A stretch of DNA of 64,000 bases from Hyphomicrobiales bacterium (lineage in GTDB: Bacteria > Pseudomonadota > Alphaproteobacteria > Rhizobiales > Beijerinckiaceae), in the NCBI GenBank assembly GCA_019247605.1, contig JAFBAS010000152.1:16142-80141 (forward strand), in the 5' to 3' direction. Positions 10,029 to 19,325 of the stretch are shown piece after piece. Every line of letters begins with the position of its first letter. Positions within the stretch are counted from its first letter, which is position 1. The position numbers and the translations under genes were made by a program. The notes below the pieces were generated by a model. That model was given only the letters and a program-made list of their open reading frames with translations. It ran no database searches and was not told the DNA's origin.

Positions 10029-13000
10029 ATGTCCCGAAAGAGCGAGGGGTCAAGCATAGGGCAGTTAGCCGTTCTTGGGGGACCAGGGAGCCCGGCCCAG
10101 GTCCGTAGGGAGCGCCGGTTCAAGTGGCAGCGATTCTGGGTCGCGCAGGGCGGCCAAATTGAACTGTCCGACGGGGGCTACCTCGTAGATCCTGAAGCGC
10201 AATGGACCGCCAGCAGAAGCGAACTGCATACCTTGACGGACCTTGGCGAGGGTCGGGCGCTTGCGCTTCTCGGCGAGCCCGGCATGGGGAAGTCTATTGC
10301 GTTGGAAGCGGAGGCCACGCGTCAGAGAGCAGACGCTCAGAGCCGCGGCGTCACCGTGATCCACGAGGACCTCCGCAAGTTCACGAGTGATCATCTTCTC
10401 TACAAAAAGGTCTTTGAGAGCCCCCAATTTGTCGCGTGGAAGGAAGGGCGCGGCGAGCTCCTCCTCCAACTAGATAGCCTGGACGAAGCGCTGCTGCGGA
10501 TCGATACCGTCGCCGCACTGATCGCCGACGAGCTTCTGGGCCTACCGGTCGAGCGGCTCTCGATTCGCATTGCCTGTCGTACGCTGGTCTGGCCGGCGGC
10601 TACGCTGATGCCCGTGTTTGAGCGTCTCTGGGGTGAAGATGCTATCGGCGCCTACGAGATCGCACCGTTGCGTCGGTCAGACGTGCGGGCGGCGGCGCAA
10701 AGGTGGCCAGTTGATGTAGAAGCGTTCCTTGAGCAGGTGAGAGTCGCGAATGCCGTACCCTTCGCAATCAAGCCCCTGACTCTCAATTTACTTTTGCGCC
10801 TGTTCGAGGCCGAGGGGCGCCTTCCCAACAGCATTGTCGATCTCTATCGGCGCGGGTGTCTGAGCTTGTGCGAAGAACAGAGCGTTAATCGTCGGGATGC
10901 TCAGCGCGTTGGGCGACTGAATCCGGCGCAGCGCTATCAGCTCGCGGGCCGCGTTGCGGCGATTTCGATGCTGGCGAACAGGTACGCGGTATGGACCGGC
11001 ATAGAAGGCCAAGTCATCCCCGAGGAGGATGTGACACTCTCCACACTCGCTGTTGGCTCGGAACCAGGCAATGGGGGCCACATCGACGTGACGCGGGAAC
11101 ATCTACGCGAGGTTCTCGATAGCGGCCTTTTCTCGTCGCGTGGTGACGACCGCATGGGTTGGGCGCACCAAAGTTACGCGGAATTCCTGGCTGCGGACTA
11201 TCTCATCGCCCGGAATGTTCCGGTGCGAAACGTCCTTGACGTGCTGCGCCATCCCTCTGGCGGCCTCGTCCCGCAGCTCGCGATGGTCACCGCTTGGGCG
11301 GCGTCGCTCCACACGAATCTCCGACGCGCGCTCATTGAGCGCGAACCTATCGTTCTTTTACACGGAGACCTCGTCGGCTGGGACGTCGCCGATCTGGCCG
11401 CTTTAACAGATGCTCTCTTGAAGGGGCTCGATCAGGATCGCGCTCACGACTCCATCCTGGGAATCGGTGACCGCTATCGGAAGCTCGCGCACCCCGGCCT
11501 AGGGATGCAGCTTCGGCCCTACGTTGCAGGACAGGGACACGGGATTATCGCCAGGCGTGCCGCCATGCGTATCGCCGAAGCCTGTTCGCCGTCAGACCTT
11601 CGGGACGACTTGTTGGCCGTCGCCACAGATCAGACCGATGATCCGCACATCCGCGCCTGCGCGGTCGCGGCGTTAGCGACGTGCGGCGACCCTAGCATCT
11701 GGCCGGCGCTAAGGCCTTTGGCGCTGGATGGAGTGGGGCCAGATCCGAACAACGACATCAAAGGTCAGGCCCTTGAAATCCTGTGGCCGAAATATCTCAA
11801 AGCGGTAGATTTGTTCCAATATATCGATCAGCCACGGGAGAGCTATTTCGGGTCGTACGCTGCGTTCCTAACAGGAACCTTGCCAAGGACCCTCAACCGT
11901 GAGGACCTACCCGCCGCACTCAGCTGGGCGGCTGAATTTGCTCGCGAGACGGACCACACGGCGGGCGACTACCATCGTAGGCGACTGGCCGACGCGATCA
12001 TGCGCACCGCCTGGAAGCATATCCATGACAACGAGATTGTTCTGCTGGTCCTCGACTACGTAGCGGCGGTCATCGGCGTGCAGTACGAGCTCTTTTTTGG
12101 AGTAGAGCACGAGACCAATGATGCATTCCGCAAACTAGTCGCCGACGATACCGACGCACGACATGCGCTCCTCCAAGCCGCCCTGGCGGCCCCGCGCGCT
12201 CAAACCTTCATCTTCGGGCTCTTGCGCTCCGGCCTCCTTCTCCGCGAGGATTTTGAATGGCTTCTGAGCCTATCGCCTAGCGGCGAGCAGCCGTCGAAAC
12301 GCGTTGATCCTACGACCCTATGTATGTTTGTGCAGCAGACGTACGATGGGAGCGATGTCCACTTCGCCGCACTTTACGACGCTGCCGCACGCTGGCCACT
12401 ACTCCGGTCGGAATATGCTGCATGGTTTGACGGGGTGCTACTCGGTTCCGCGCAGGCCGAGCAGCTTAAGGAATTGTATCGTCTCTCGACAGAGCACGCT
12501 AATCGACGGGTTCCTATGGTCAATCCGCCGCCAGCGCAGCGCGTTCGTGAGTGCCTTGAGCGGTTCGAGGCGGGTGACGTCCATGCCTGGTGGCAGATGA
12601 ATCGGGAGCTGACGCTTAAGCCTAATAGCACGCATTATGGCACCAATTTCGAATATCGGATCGCGAGCTTTCCGGGCTGGGACGAAGCCGATGAAGCGAC
12701 TCGCGGCCGCATCCAGGCATCGGCCATGCAGTTCCTCGATCGCGCCAAATCGACGGTTAGCGAGTGGAGCGGGACTAACAGCTTCAATCATAGTGACTTG
12801 GCCGCTTATCGAGCACTCGTTCTCCTAAAGGAGTTTCGGCCGGCTATTTACAATGACCTCGGCGTGCTACTATGGCGCAAATGGGCTTCGATGGTCATCT
12901 CTGTCCCGCAGGAAACGGGCACAGAAGCCTCGAAGCTCCACGATGAAATTATAGCTGATGCGATGGCGGCCGCGCCAGCGGAGATAGCCGCGACGGTGTT

Positions 13001-14357
13001 AGCGCTCGTTCGAGCGGAGAAGCAGCGGCAGAGGGAAGCCGAGCAACCCCAGGCAGAGGGCATGCCGTCATTTTTGTTCCTGCGCCAGCTCAATCCCGCA
13101 CAGGAAAACCCGCATTTGATGGCAGCGCTGCTACACGAACTCGCCGACGATCAGACGACACCCCAACAACTCGTGGCAATCCTGGCATTCCTGCTTCGAG
13201 GGAATGCCACAGCCTCACGGGAACAAGCTTTCCGCTATTTCGAGCCATGGCCCTGCCCGCCGGGGCGGCGGGAACACGCTTTATCGGCCGCGGTCGCGCT
13301 ACTCGAGTATGATACCGCCGCCGCCTGGACCCGGGTATGGACGGTTATCGCGGCCGATGCCGAATTTGGACGTGAGCTGTTCCTGCGCGTGGCTCATGGC
13401 CATCGCTTTGATGGCTCGCGCTGTTCGAGTCTGTCCGAACTGCAACTAGCCGATCTCTACATCTGGCTTGCCCAGAACTTTCCGCATGCGGAGGATCCCG
13501 GCCACAGTGACGAGGGCGCTCGCTACATGGCGCCACGGGATTCCGTCGTGGATTTGCGCGACGGCATTATCGGCGTTCTTGTCAGGCGAGGTACGCCCGA
13601 GGCGGTGATTGCGATACGGTGCATCATCGTCGGCCTGCCACACCTTCGGTGGCTCGCTTACCATCTTATCGAAGCCGATCAACTGATGCGTCAGCGTACG
13701 TGGACACCGTTGACGCCGCCCGAAGTCCTCCGCCTAGTCGATCGCCCGGATGGGCGGCTCGTTCAATCCCCCGAGCAACTCGCCGAGACATTGGTCGAAA
13801 TCCTTAGAAGGTATGAAGCGTGGCTGCATGGTGAGCAGTTGCAGGTGCGGGGCCTTTGGGACCGGCAACGGGGCGGTACGCTATTGCGTCCTGTCGAAGA
13901 GGACGCATTTTCAGACCATGTGAAGGTCTTCCTGCAGCGGGAGCTGGGGGAGCGGGCCATTGTTGTGAACCGCGAAGTCGAGATTGGGCGCGTACCTGGT
14001 GCCCCGATCGGAACCCGGACAGATATTCGCGTCGACGCGATCCGGCGGAACTCGGATGGTCACTCCTTCGACAAAATCACGGCGGTGATTGAAACGAAGG
14101 GGTGTTGGAACGCCTCGCTCATGACCGCGATGGAGACACAACTCCGGAACGATTATCTAACGCGGTTAGGCGCGCCGGTCGGCATCTATCTAGTCGGCTG
14201 GTTCGATAAGCCGAAGTGGGACGGGTCCGATGGGCGGCGGGCGAGGGCTCCGCTCTGGGATGCCGCAGAGGCTCAACAACGGCTCGACGCCTTGGCGGCC
14301 GGGTTGCCTCCAGGATTCGACATTCGGCCCGTCGTGCTGGACTGCCACGCGCCATGA
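10029..14357 (+). CDS. NACHT/STAND NTPase with HEAT-like middle region and C-terminal PD-(D/E)XK nuclease-like domain; putative anti-phage effector
   Basis: Uninterrupted 1442-aa ORF. Walker A LLGEPGMGKS (GEPGMGKS at 10272-10295), Walker B LLLQLDSLDEA (10458-10490), sensor-like IRIACRT, NACHT-type HQSYAEFLAADYL. C-terminus TDIRVDA (from 14019) then VIETKG (ETK 14091-14099), QLRNDYL, GIYLVGWF. Confidence 0.85.
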   Translation: MSRKSEGSSIGQLAVLGGPGSPAQVRRERRFKWQRFWVAQGGQIELSDGGYLVDPEAQWTASRSELHTLTDLGEGRALALLGEPGMGKSIALEAEATRQRADAQSRGVTVIHEDLRKFTSDHLLYKKVFESPQFVAWKEGRGELLLQLDSLDEALLRIDTVAALIADELLGLPVERLSIRIACRTLVWPAATLMPVFERLWGEDAIGAYEIAPLRRSDVRAAAQRWPVDVEAFLEQVRVANAVPFAIKPLTLNLLLRLFEAEGRLPNSIVDLYRRGCLSLCEEQSVNRRDAQRVGRLNPAQRYQLAGRVAAISMLANRYAVWTGIEGQVIPEEDVTLSTLAVGSEPGNGGHIDVTREHLREVLDSGLFSSRGDDRMGWAHQSYAEFLAADYLIARNVPVRNVLDVLRHPSGGLVPQLAMVTAWAASLHTNLRRALIEREPIVLLHGDLVGWDVADLAALTDALLKGLDQDRAHDSILGIGDRYRKLAHPGLGMQLRPYVAGQGHGIIARRAAMRIAEACSPSDLRDDLLAVATDQTDDPHIRACAVAALATCGDPSIWPALRPLALDGVGPDPNNDIKGQALEILWPKYLKAVDLFQYIDQPRESYFGSYAAFLTGTLPRTLNREDLPAALSWAAEFARETDHTAGDYHRRRLADAIMRTAWKHIHDNEIVLLVLDYVAAVIGVQYELFFGVEHETNDAFRKLVADDTDARHALLQAALAAPRAQTFIFGLLRSGLLLREDFEWLLSLSPSGEQPSKRVDPTTLCMFVQQTYDGSDVHFAALYDAAARWPLLRSEYAAWFDGVLLGSAQAEQLKELYRLSTEHANRRVPMVNPPPAQRVRECLERFEAGDVHAWWQMNRELTLKPNSTHYGTNFEYRIASFPGWDEADEATRGRIQASAMQFLDRAKSTVSEWSGTNSFNHSDLAAYRALVLLKEFRPAIYNDLGVLLWRKWASMVISVPQETGTEASKLHDEIIADAMAAAPAEIAATVLALVRAEKQRQREAEQPQAEGMPSFLFLRQLNPAQENPHLMAALLHELADDQTTPQQLVAILAFLLRGNATASREQAFRYFEPWPCPPGRREHALSAAVALLEYDTAAAWTRVWTVIAADAEFGRELFLRVAHGHRFDGSRCSSLSELQLADLYIWLAQNFPHAEDPGHSDEGARYMAPRDSVVDLRDGIIGVLVRRGTPEAVIAIRCIIVGLPHLRWLAYHLIEADQLMRQRTWTPLTPPEVLRLVDRPDGRLVQSPEQLAETLVEILRRYEAWLHGEQLQVRGLWDRQRGGTLLRPVEEDAFSDHVKVFLQRELGERAIVVNREVEIGRVPGAPIGTRTDIRVDAIRRNSDGHSFDKITAVIETKGCWNASLMTAMETQLRNDYLTRLGAPVGIYLVGWFDKPKWDGSDGRRARAPLWDAAEAQQRLDALAAGLPPGFDIRPVVLDCHAP

Positions 14358-14590
14358 CTTTCTGGCACCTTACCTGCTTCTGATATCAAAATCTCTGGCG
14401 ATGGACTCCTCACACCTTGGCCAATGGGCGCGCAATCGATTGTCTACTAATGCCACTGATCGGGGCCGATTGCTCTGGAAGGAGCCCGATTCAGCCAGCC
14501 TACTAGGCCGAGTTGAACGAGTGTCCAATCATCGAGAGATTCCGACTCTCTTGTCGAAAAGCTAGGCCCTAGCGTCGCCCGCCTTACGTT

Positions 14591-15622
14591 TCACACGAGC
14601 TCGGCCTGCACGGTGCCTTTGCGCTCGAGCCAGGAAGGCGTGGGGAGGCCCTTGCTTCGCAGGAACTCGGGGTTGAAGAGCTTCGATTGATAGCGCGTGC
14701 CGTAATCGCAGAGCACCGTCACGATGGTGTGTCCGGGGCCGAGCTCCCTTGCGAGGCGGATGGCGCCGGCCACATTGATGCCCGAGGAGCCGCCAAGGCA
14801 GAGGCCTTCGTGCTCCAAGAGGTCGAAGATGATCCCGACCGCCTCTTCATCGGGGATCTGAAAGGCGGCATCGACCTTCATCCCCTCGATGTTCTTGGTG
14901 ATCCGGACTTGCCCGATGCCCTCCGTGATCGAGGAGCCGGACGCCTTGAGCTCGCCCGTGGTGTAATAGCTGAAGAGGGACGCGCCCATCGGATCGGCGA
15001 TGCCGATCGCGATGTCCTTGTTGCGTTCCTTCAGCGCGATGGCGACGCCGGCGAGGGTTCCGCCGGTGCCGACGGCGCAGATGAAGCCGTCGACCTTGCC
15101 GCCGGTCTGCTCCCAGATTTCCGGCCCCGTTGTTTCGATATGCGCCTGACGGTTTGCGACATTGTCGAATTGGTTTGCCCAGACCGCCCCGTTCGGTTCG
15201 CTCTTCGCAAGCTTCTCGGCAACACGACCAGACACCTTCACGTAATTGTTCGGGTTGGCGTAGCCCACCGCCGGAACCTCGATGAGCTCGGCTCCGGCAA
15301 GCCGCAGCATGTCCTTTTTCTCCTGCGATTGCGTCAGCGGGATCACGATCACCGAGCGAAGTTGAAGGGCGTTGCCCACGAGCGCGAGCCCGATTCCCGT
15401 ATTGCCGGCGGTGCCTTCGACCACGACCCCGCCGGGCTTCAAGGCACCCCGCGCGAGCGCATCCTTGATGATGAAGAGGGCGGCGCGATCCTTTACGGAT
15501 TGGCCGGGGTTCATGAACTCCGCCTTGCCCAGGATGGTGCAACCGGTCATCTCGGACGCGCGATTGAGCTTGATCAGCGGGGTGTTGCCGATCGCTTCGA
15601 TCACATTGGCGCGGATGCTCAT
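14591..15622 (-). CDS. cysK: Cysteine synthase A
   Basis: IGNTPLIKLNRASEMTGCTILGKAEFMNPGQSVKDRAALFI; GTAGNTGIGLA. Confidence 0.95.
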   Translation of the reverse strand: MSIRANVIEAIGNTPLIKLNRASEMTGCTILGKAEFMNPGQSVKDRAALFIIKDALARGALKPGGVVVEGTAGNTGIGLALVGNALQLRSVIVIPLTQSQEKKDMLRLAGAELIEVPAVGYANPNNYVKVSGRVAEKLAKSEPNGAVWANQFDNVANRQAHIETTGPEIWEQTGGKVDGFICAVGTGGTLAGVAIALKERNKDIAIGIADPMGASLFSYYTTGELKASGSSITEGIGQVRITKNIEGMKVDAAFQIPDEEAVGIIFDLLEHEGLCLGGSSGINVAGAIRLARELGPGHTIVTVLCDYGTRYQSKLFNPEFLRSKGLPTPSWLERKGTVQAELV

Positions 15623-15745
15623 GAGGATGGTTCCATTGCTCGTCGGTGATGGTTGCGCAAAGCATAGTCGTGAAGGAGGCGCAGTTCGAGAGGCGTGCCG
15701 CGGAAAGGTCGCTCCAGCTTCCGCGAGCTCGCCGACGAAGGGCCG

Positions 15746-16840
15746 TCACGCCTCGTCGAAATCGAGGCTCACCGCCGGCGATGTCGGACGCGATTGGCAG
15801 GCCAGCACGAACCCTTTCTCCTTTTCCCAGGGCTCGAGCGAGTAGTTGCGCACCATGGTGACGGTGCCTGAGAGGAGCTTGGCGCGGCAAGTGCAGCACA
15901 TCCCGCCCTTGCAGGAAAAGGGGAGCTCGACACCGGCGCGCAGCCCGGCATCGATCACGCCTTCATCGGCCGCGACCGGAAACCTGTGCGTCACCCCGTC
16001 GAGCTTCACTGTCGCGATGGCGATCGGTTCACGCTCCTGGCCCCTCGATCCGCTCTCTTTCACCGGCCTTGCCCGAGTGAAGGCGGTCGGCGTCGCTGGC
16101 GTGAAAAGCTCGAGATGAACGCGATCCTTTGACACTCCCAAATCGGCAAGCGCGATTTGCGCCGCTTCCATCATGCCTTGTGGACCGCAAAGGAACGCAT
16201 GATCGATTTTCTGCCCCGGCAAGCTCGCCCGCACCAAGGTCGCAATCCTCCGCGCATCGAGCCGGCCGTGGAGGAGGGGCAAATCCTGGGCCTCGCGCGA
16301 GAGGACGTGATGCACGGCCAGTCGGCCGAGATGCTTGTCCTTCAAATCCTCGAGCGCATCCTTGAACATGATGTCTCGCGACGAACGATTGCCGTAAAGC
16401 AGCACGAACCGGCTTTTCTTCTCGCGCGAGAGGATCGTTTTGATGTGTGACATCACCGGCGTGATGCCGGACCCGCAGGCGATGCCGACATATATTTGCG
16501 CGGCTTGCGGATCGATCGGGACCGTGAATCGGCCCATCGGCGTCATCACATCCATGGAATCGCCGAGCTTGAGCGCCTCGTTGACATGGGTCGAGAAGAT
16601 GCCGCCGCCGACCTTCTTCACCGCCACGCGCAGTTCGCCGTCATCGAGGCCTGAGCAGATCGAATAGGAGCGCCGCTCTTCACCGCCTTCGAACGGGGCG
16701 CGCAAGGTGAGGTATTGGCCGGGCTCGAAACGATAAGCGCTTGCAAGCTCCCGCGGGACCGCGAACGCAATGGATACGGAGTCGTTCGTCTCGCGGTGCA
16801 AATCGGCGACCGTGAGTCGATGGAAATGCGGGGCACTCAT
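15746..16840 (-). CDS. paaE: Phenylacetyl-CoA epoxidase reductase subunit PaaE
   Basis: FNR-type reductase (FEPGQYLTLRAPFEGGEERRSYSICS) plus C-terminal 2Fe-2S ferredoxin (CKGGMCCTCRAKLL); adjacent to paaD and paaC. Confidence 0.92.
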   Translation of the reverse strand: MSAPHFHRLTVADLHRETNDSVSIAFAVPRELASAYRFEPGQYLTLRAPFEGGEERRSYSICSGLDDGELRVAVKKVGGGIFSTHVNEALKLGDSMDVMTPMGRFTVPIDPQAAQIYVGIACGSGITPVMSHIKTILSREKKSRFVLLYGNRSSRDIMFKDALEDLKDKHLGRLAVHHVLSREAQDLPLLHGRLDARRIATLVRASLPGQKIDHAFLCGPQGMMEAAQIALADLGVSKDRVHLELFTPATPTAFTRARPVKESGSRGQEREPIAIATVKLDGVTHRFPVAADEGVIDAGLRAGVELPFSCKGGMCCTCRAKLLSGTVTMVRNYSLEPWEKEKGFVLACQSRPTSPAVSLDFDEA

Positions 16841-16958
16841 CGCAAGCTGTTTTTTCCGAGGAGCTCGGGAAGGACCGAGCGCGAGCTTGCCTGTTTGCCT
16901 GCGAGCCTTTTGCCGTCCAGGCGTGAAGCTTCGGACATGAGCTCGCGGGGTTTTCCGC

Positions 16959-17495
16959 TCAGATGCATTTGAACTGATCGAAGGGCTCGCGGCAAGTCTT
17001 GCAGCGCCACAAGGCCTTGCACGCAGTCGAGCCGAATTCCGAGATTCGCTCGACCGCTTCGGAGCCGCACCGCGGACAGGAGAGCGTTTCCTTGCCGAAT
17101 AAGCCGCCGCGTGAGGACGATTTGGTGGGCGGCACGATCCCGTATTTCAGCAATTTCGCGCGTCCCTCTTCGCTCATCCAGTCGGTCGTCCACGCCGGCG
17201 AAAGCACGGTCGTGATCTTGCGGCTGCGAAATCCGGCCCTTTCGAGCGCGATATCGGCCTCGACCGCGATCATGTTCATCGCCGGACAGCCCGAATAGGT
17301 CGGGGTGATTACCGCCTCGACGCTCTCGCCTGCAATCTTCACCTCCCGCAGGATGCCCAGATCGGCGATCGTGAGCACGGGGATTTCCGGATCATGCACG
17401 GTTTTGAGCGCCGCAAGGGCGCGCTTGCGCAGGGCCCGCGTCCTCGTCTCGGGCGCCGCGCCATCCTCGGTATCGGGGCCCTCGTGTTCGCGCAT
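16959..17495 (-). CDS. paaD: Phenylacetyl-CoA epoxidase assembly protein PaaD
   Basis: VHDPEIPVLTIADLGILREV; YSGCPAMNMI; C-terminal CPRCGS...CKALWRCKTCREPFDQFKCI. Confidence 0.93.
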   Translation of the reverse strand: MREHEGPDTEDGAAPETRTRALRKRALAALKTVHDPEIPVLTIADLGILREVKIAGESVEAVITPTYSGCPAMNMIAVEADIALERAGFRSRKITTVLSPAWTTDWMSEEGRAKLLKYGIVPPTKSSSRGGLFGKETLSCPRCGSEAVERISEFGSTACKALWRCKTCREPFDQFKCI

Positions 17496-17499
17496 CGTC

Positions 17500-18255
17500 C
17501 TACCATGTCGCGCCGGGATAGGTCCTTTGCAAGTATTGGAGCTCGGCCAGCACGTGGCCGAGGTGTTCGGAGTGTCTTCCGTGCCGCCCGCCCGTCTGCA
17601 TCCAGCCCTGATGTGGGCGCGCCAACCTCGCTTCGCCGAGCACAGGATCGACGTTTGCGTCGAATTTGCCCTTCAGAGTCGCCGGGTCGACGGCGATGCC
17701 CGAAGCGATGAGGACGTGCTCGACCTCATCGCTCTCGAAAAGCTCACCCGTATAGGGCCATTCTTCGGCAAGTGCTTCTTCCATGCGCCGGTGGCTTTCG
17801 GCCGTGCCGTCCCCGAGACGCACTGTCCACTCCCGGCAATGGCGCAAATGGTAGGCAGCTTCCTTGACGGCCTTCGCCGCGATTGCCGAAAGCGTCGCGT
17901 CGGTCGAGCCCGTCATGGCTTCCCAGAAAGGATGCATGAAGGCGGAAAGGAGAAATTGCCGCAGTATTGTCGTGGCAAAATCGCCGTTTGGCCGCTCGAC
18001 AATCAGAAGATTGCGATATTGCATCACGTCGCGCAGATAAGCGAAAGCGTCCTCGCCCCGCCCTTCGCCCTCGATTACCCCCGCATAAGCATAGAGAGAG
18101 CGAGCCTGGCCGATGAGATCGAGCGCGAGGTTGGCGAGGGCCAGCTCCTCTTCGAGTACCGGTGCGTGACCGCACCACTCGGAAAGCCGATGCCCATTGA
18201 TGAGCGCCGTATCGGCGAGCCGGAGCGTGTAAACAAGGAGGGCGTCTTCGCTCAT
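17500..18255 (-). CDS. paaC: Phenylacetyl-CoA epoxidase structural subunit PaaC
   Basis: ALLVYTLRLADTALINGHRLSEWCGHAPVLEEELALANLALDLIGQARSLYAYAG. Confidence 0.93.
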   Translation of the reverse strand: MSEDALLVYTLRLADTALINGHRLSEWCGHAPVLEEELALANLALDLIGQARSLYAYAGVIEGEGRGEDAFAYLRDVMQYRNLLIVERPNGDFATTILRQFLLSAFMHPFWEAMTGSTDATLSAIAAKAVKEAAYHLRHCREWTVRLGDGTAESHRRMEEALAEEWPYTGELFESDEVEHVLIASGIAVDPATLKGKFDANVDPVLGEARLARPHQGWMQTGGRHGRHSEHLGHVLAELQYLQRTYPGATW

Positions 18256-18270
18256 GCGGGCGCGTTTCCG

Positions 18271-19206
18271 TCAGCCGGTGCGCTTCTGCGGCTCGGCGGA
18301 CGCATCCGAGGCTTGATGCAAGCCTTGCGCAGTTTCGGTGATCGCGGCCTTCCCGACTTCGCGTGCCAGCCATTTTTCGAATTCGCGCGGCTTGCCGGCA
18401 AACAGGGTAGCTGCCGCTTTCACCGATTTGCGTGCCAATTGCTGGTAGCGCTTGTCGGCCGCCTCCTCGAGCCGGATCAGGTCTTCGGCCGAAACATCGG
18501 CACGCGTGCGCACGAAGTCCCGCAAGACCTCGAGATCATGGCAAAGCCCGAGTCGGTCACGCAGACGCTTCAGTTTGGCATGGCGCACCGCGACCTTGCC
18601 TTTCGCGCCGAGCGCGAAAAAAGCGAGATGGTTCTGATGATCGACGCAGGCCTTGCGCAAGAGATGAAGTGCCGCCTCCTTGCCCGCTTCGAGCGCGACC
18701 GTGTGGCGGCGTGCCCTTCGATAGGTTTTCACGGCGCCCTTGTGCAGGTCCTGACCCCTTCCCTTGATCGGCAGAGCCCGCCAGATCGCGCCGAACCGCA
18801 CCATGCGGTCCCGGTCCCATCGGCGCGAGCGCCGGTCGAGGCTCGCGGCGGCGGCGCGGTGATGGGCGGAGAGAACCGGGCCGATGCGAGACGCCGCATC
18901 GCCGAGCTCGCCCGAGAGCGATTGCAGCGTCTTGAGCATGACTGTCGCGTCGCGGCTGTGGCCGAGGCGCCGGCGCCACTCGCCCGTGACCTCGCGCGTG
19001 TCGTCCGCAAGAACCGCAAGCGATGCCGGCGCAAGACGCAGGAGCGAACGCAAAAGCTTGAGCTCGCGGCGCGACTTATGGATGACGGGCTCCGTGAGCC
19101 GTCCTCCTTGCAAGACGCTGGTCAGGCCGCCCAGAACGCGCAATATGTCGGCCCCCCAGACGGCCAGCCATGGATCGCCCGGCCTTTGTCGCGTCGCATC
19201 GAGCAT
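18271..19206 (-). CDS. CHAD domain-containing protein
   Basis: [18 protein letters not shown]..., [35 protein letters not shown], repeated helical basic segments typical of CHAD. Confidence 0.82.
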   Translation of the reverse strand: MLDATRQRPGDPWLAVWGADILRVLGGLTSVLQGGRLTEPVIHKSRRELKLLRSLLRLAPASLAVLADDTREVTGEWRRRLGHSRDATVMLKTLQSLSGELGDAASRIGPVLSAHHRAAAASLDRRSRRWDRDRMVRFGAIWRALPIKGRGQDLHKGAVKTYRRARRHTVALEAGKEAALHLLRKACVDHQNHLAFFALGAKGKVAVRHAKLKRLRDRLGLCHDLEVLRDFVRTRADVSAEDLIRLEEAADKRYQQLARKSVKAAATLFAGKPREFEKWLAREVGKAAITETAQGLHQASDASAEPQKRTG

Positions 19207-19325
19207 GGATCAAGCTTAGCCGAATGCGCGCCGCTGCGCGAGATGGGAAAGGCTTAAAGGGCATCGGCGGGCTTGACCGGAAATCTCACCCGGCGAATAA
19301 GCAGAGGACGAATGGCGCGGGTCCC

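Noticed and set aside
14230-14565. 111-aa ORF overlapping the end of the NACHT gene
   Set aside because: Most of it is out-of-frame with the well-supported NACHT ORF; only the tail after 14401 is kept as a low-interest note
17305-19257. 650-aa plus-strand ORF
   Set aside because: Antisense to paaD, paaC and CHAD, which have clear family motifs
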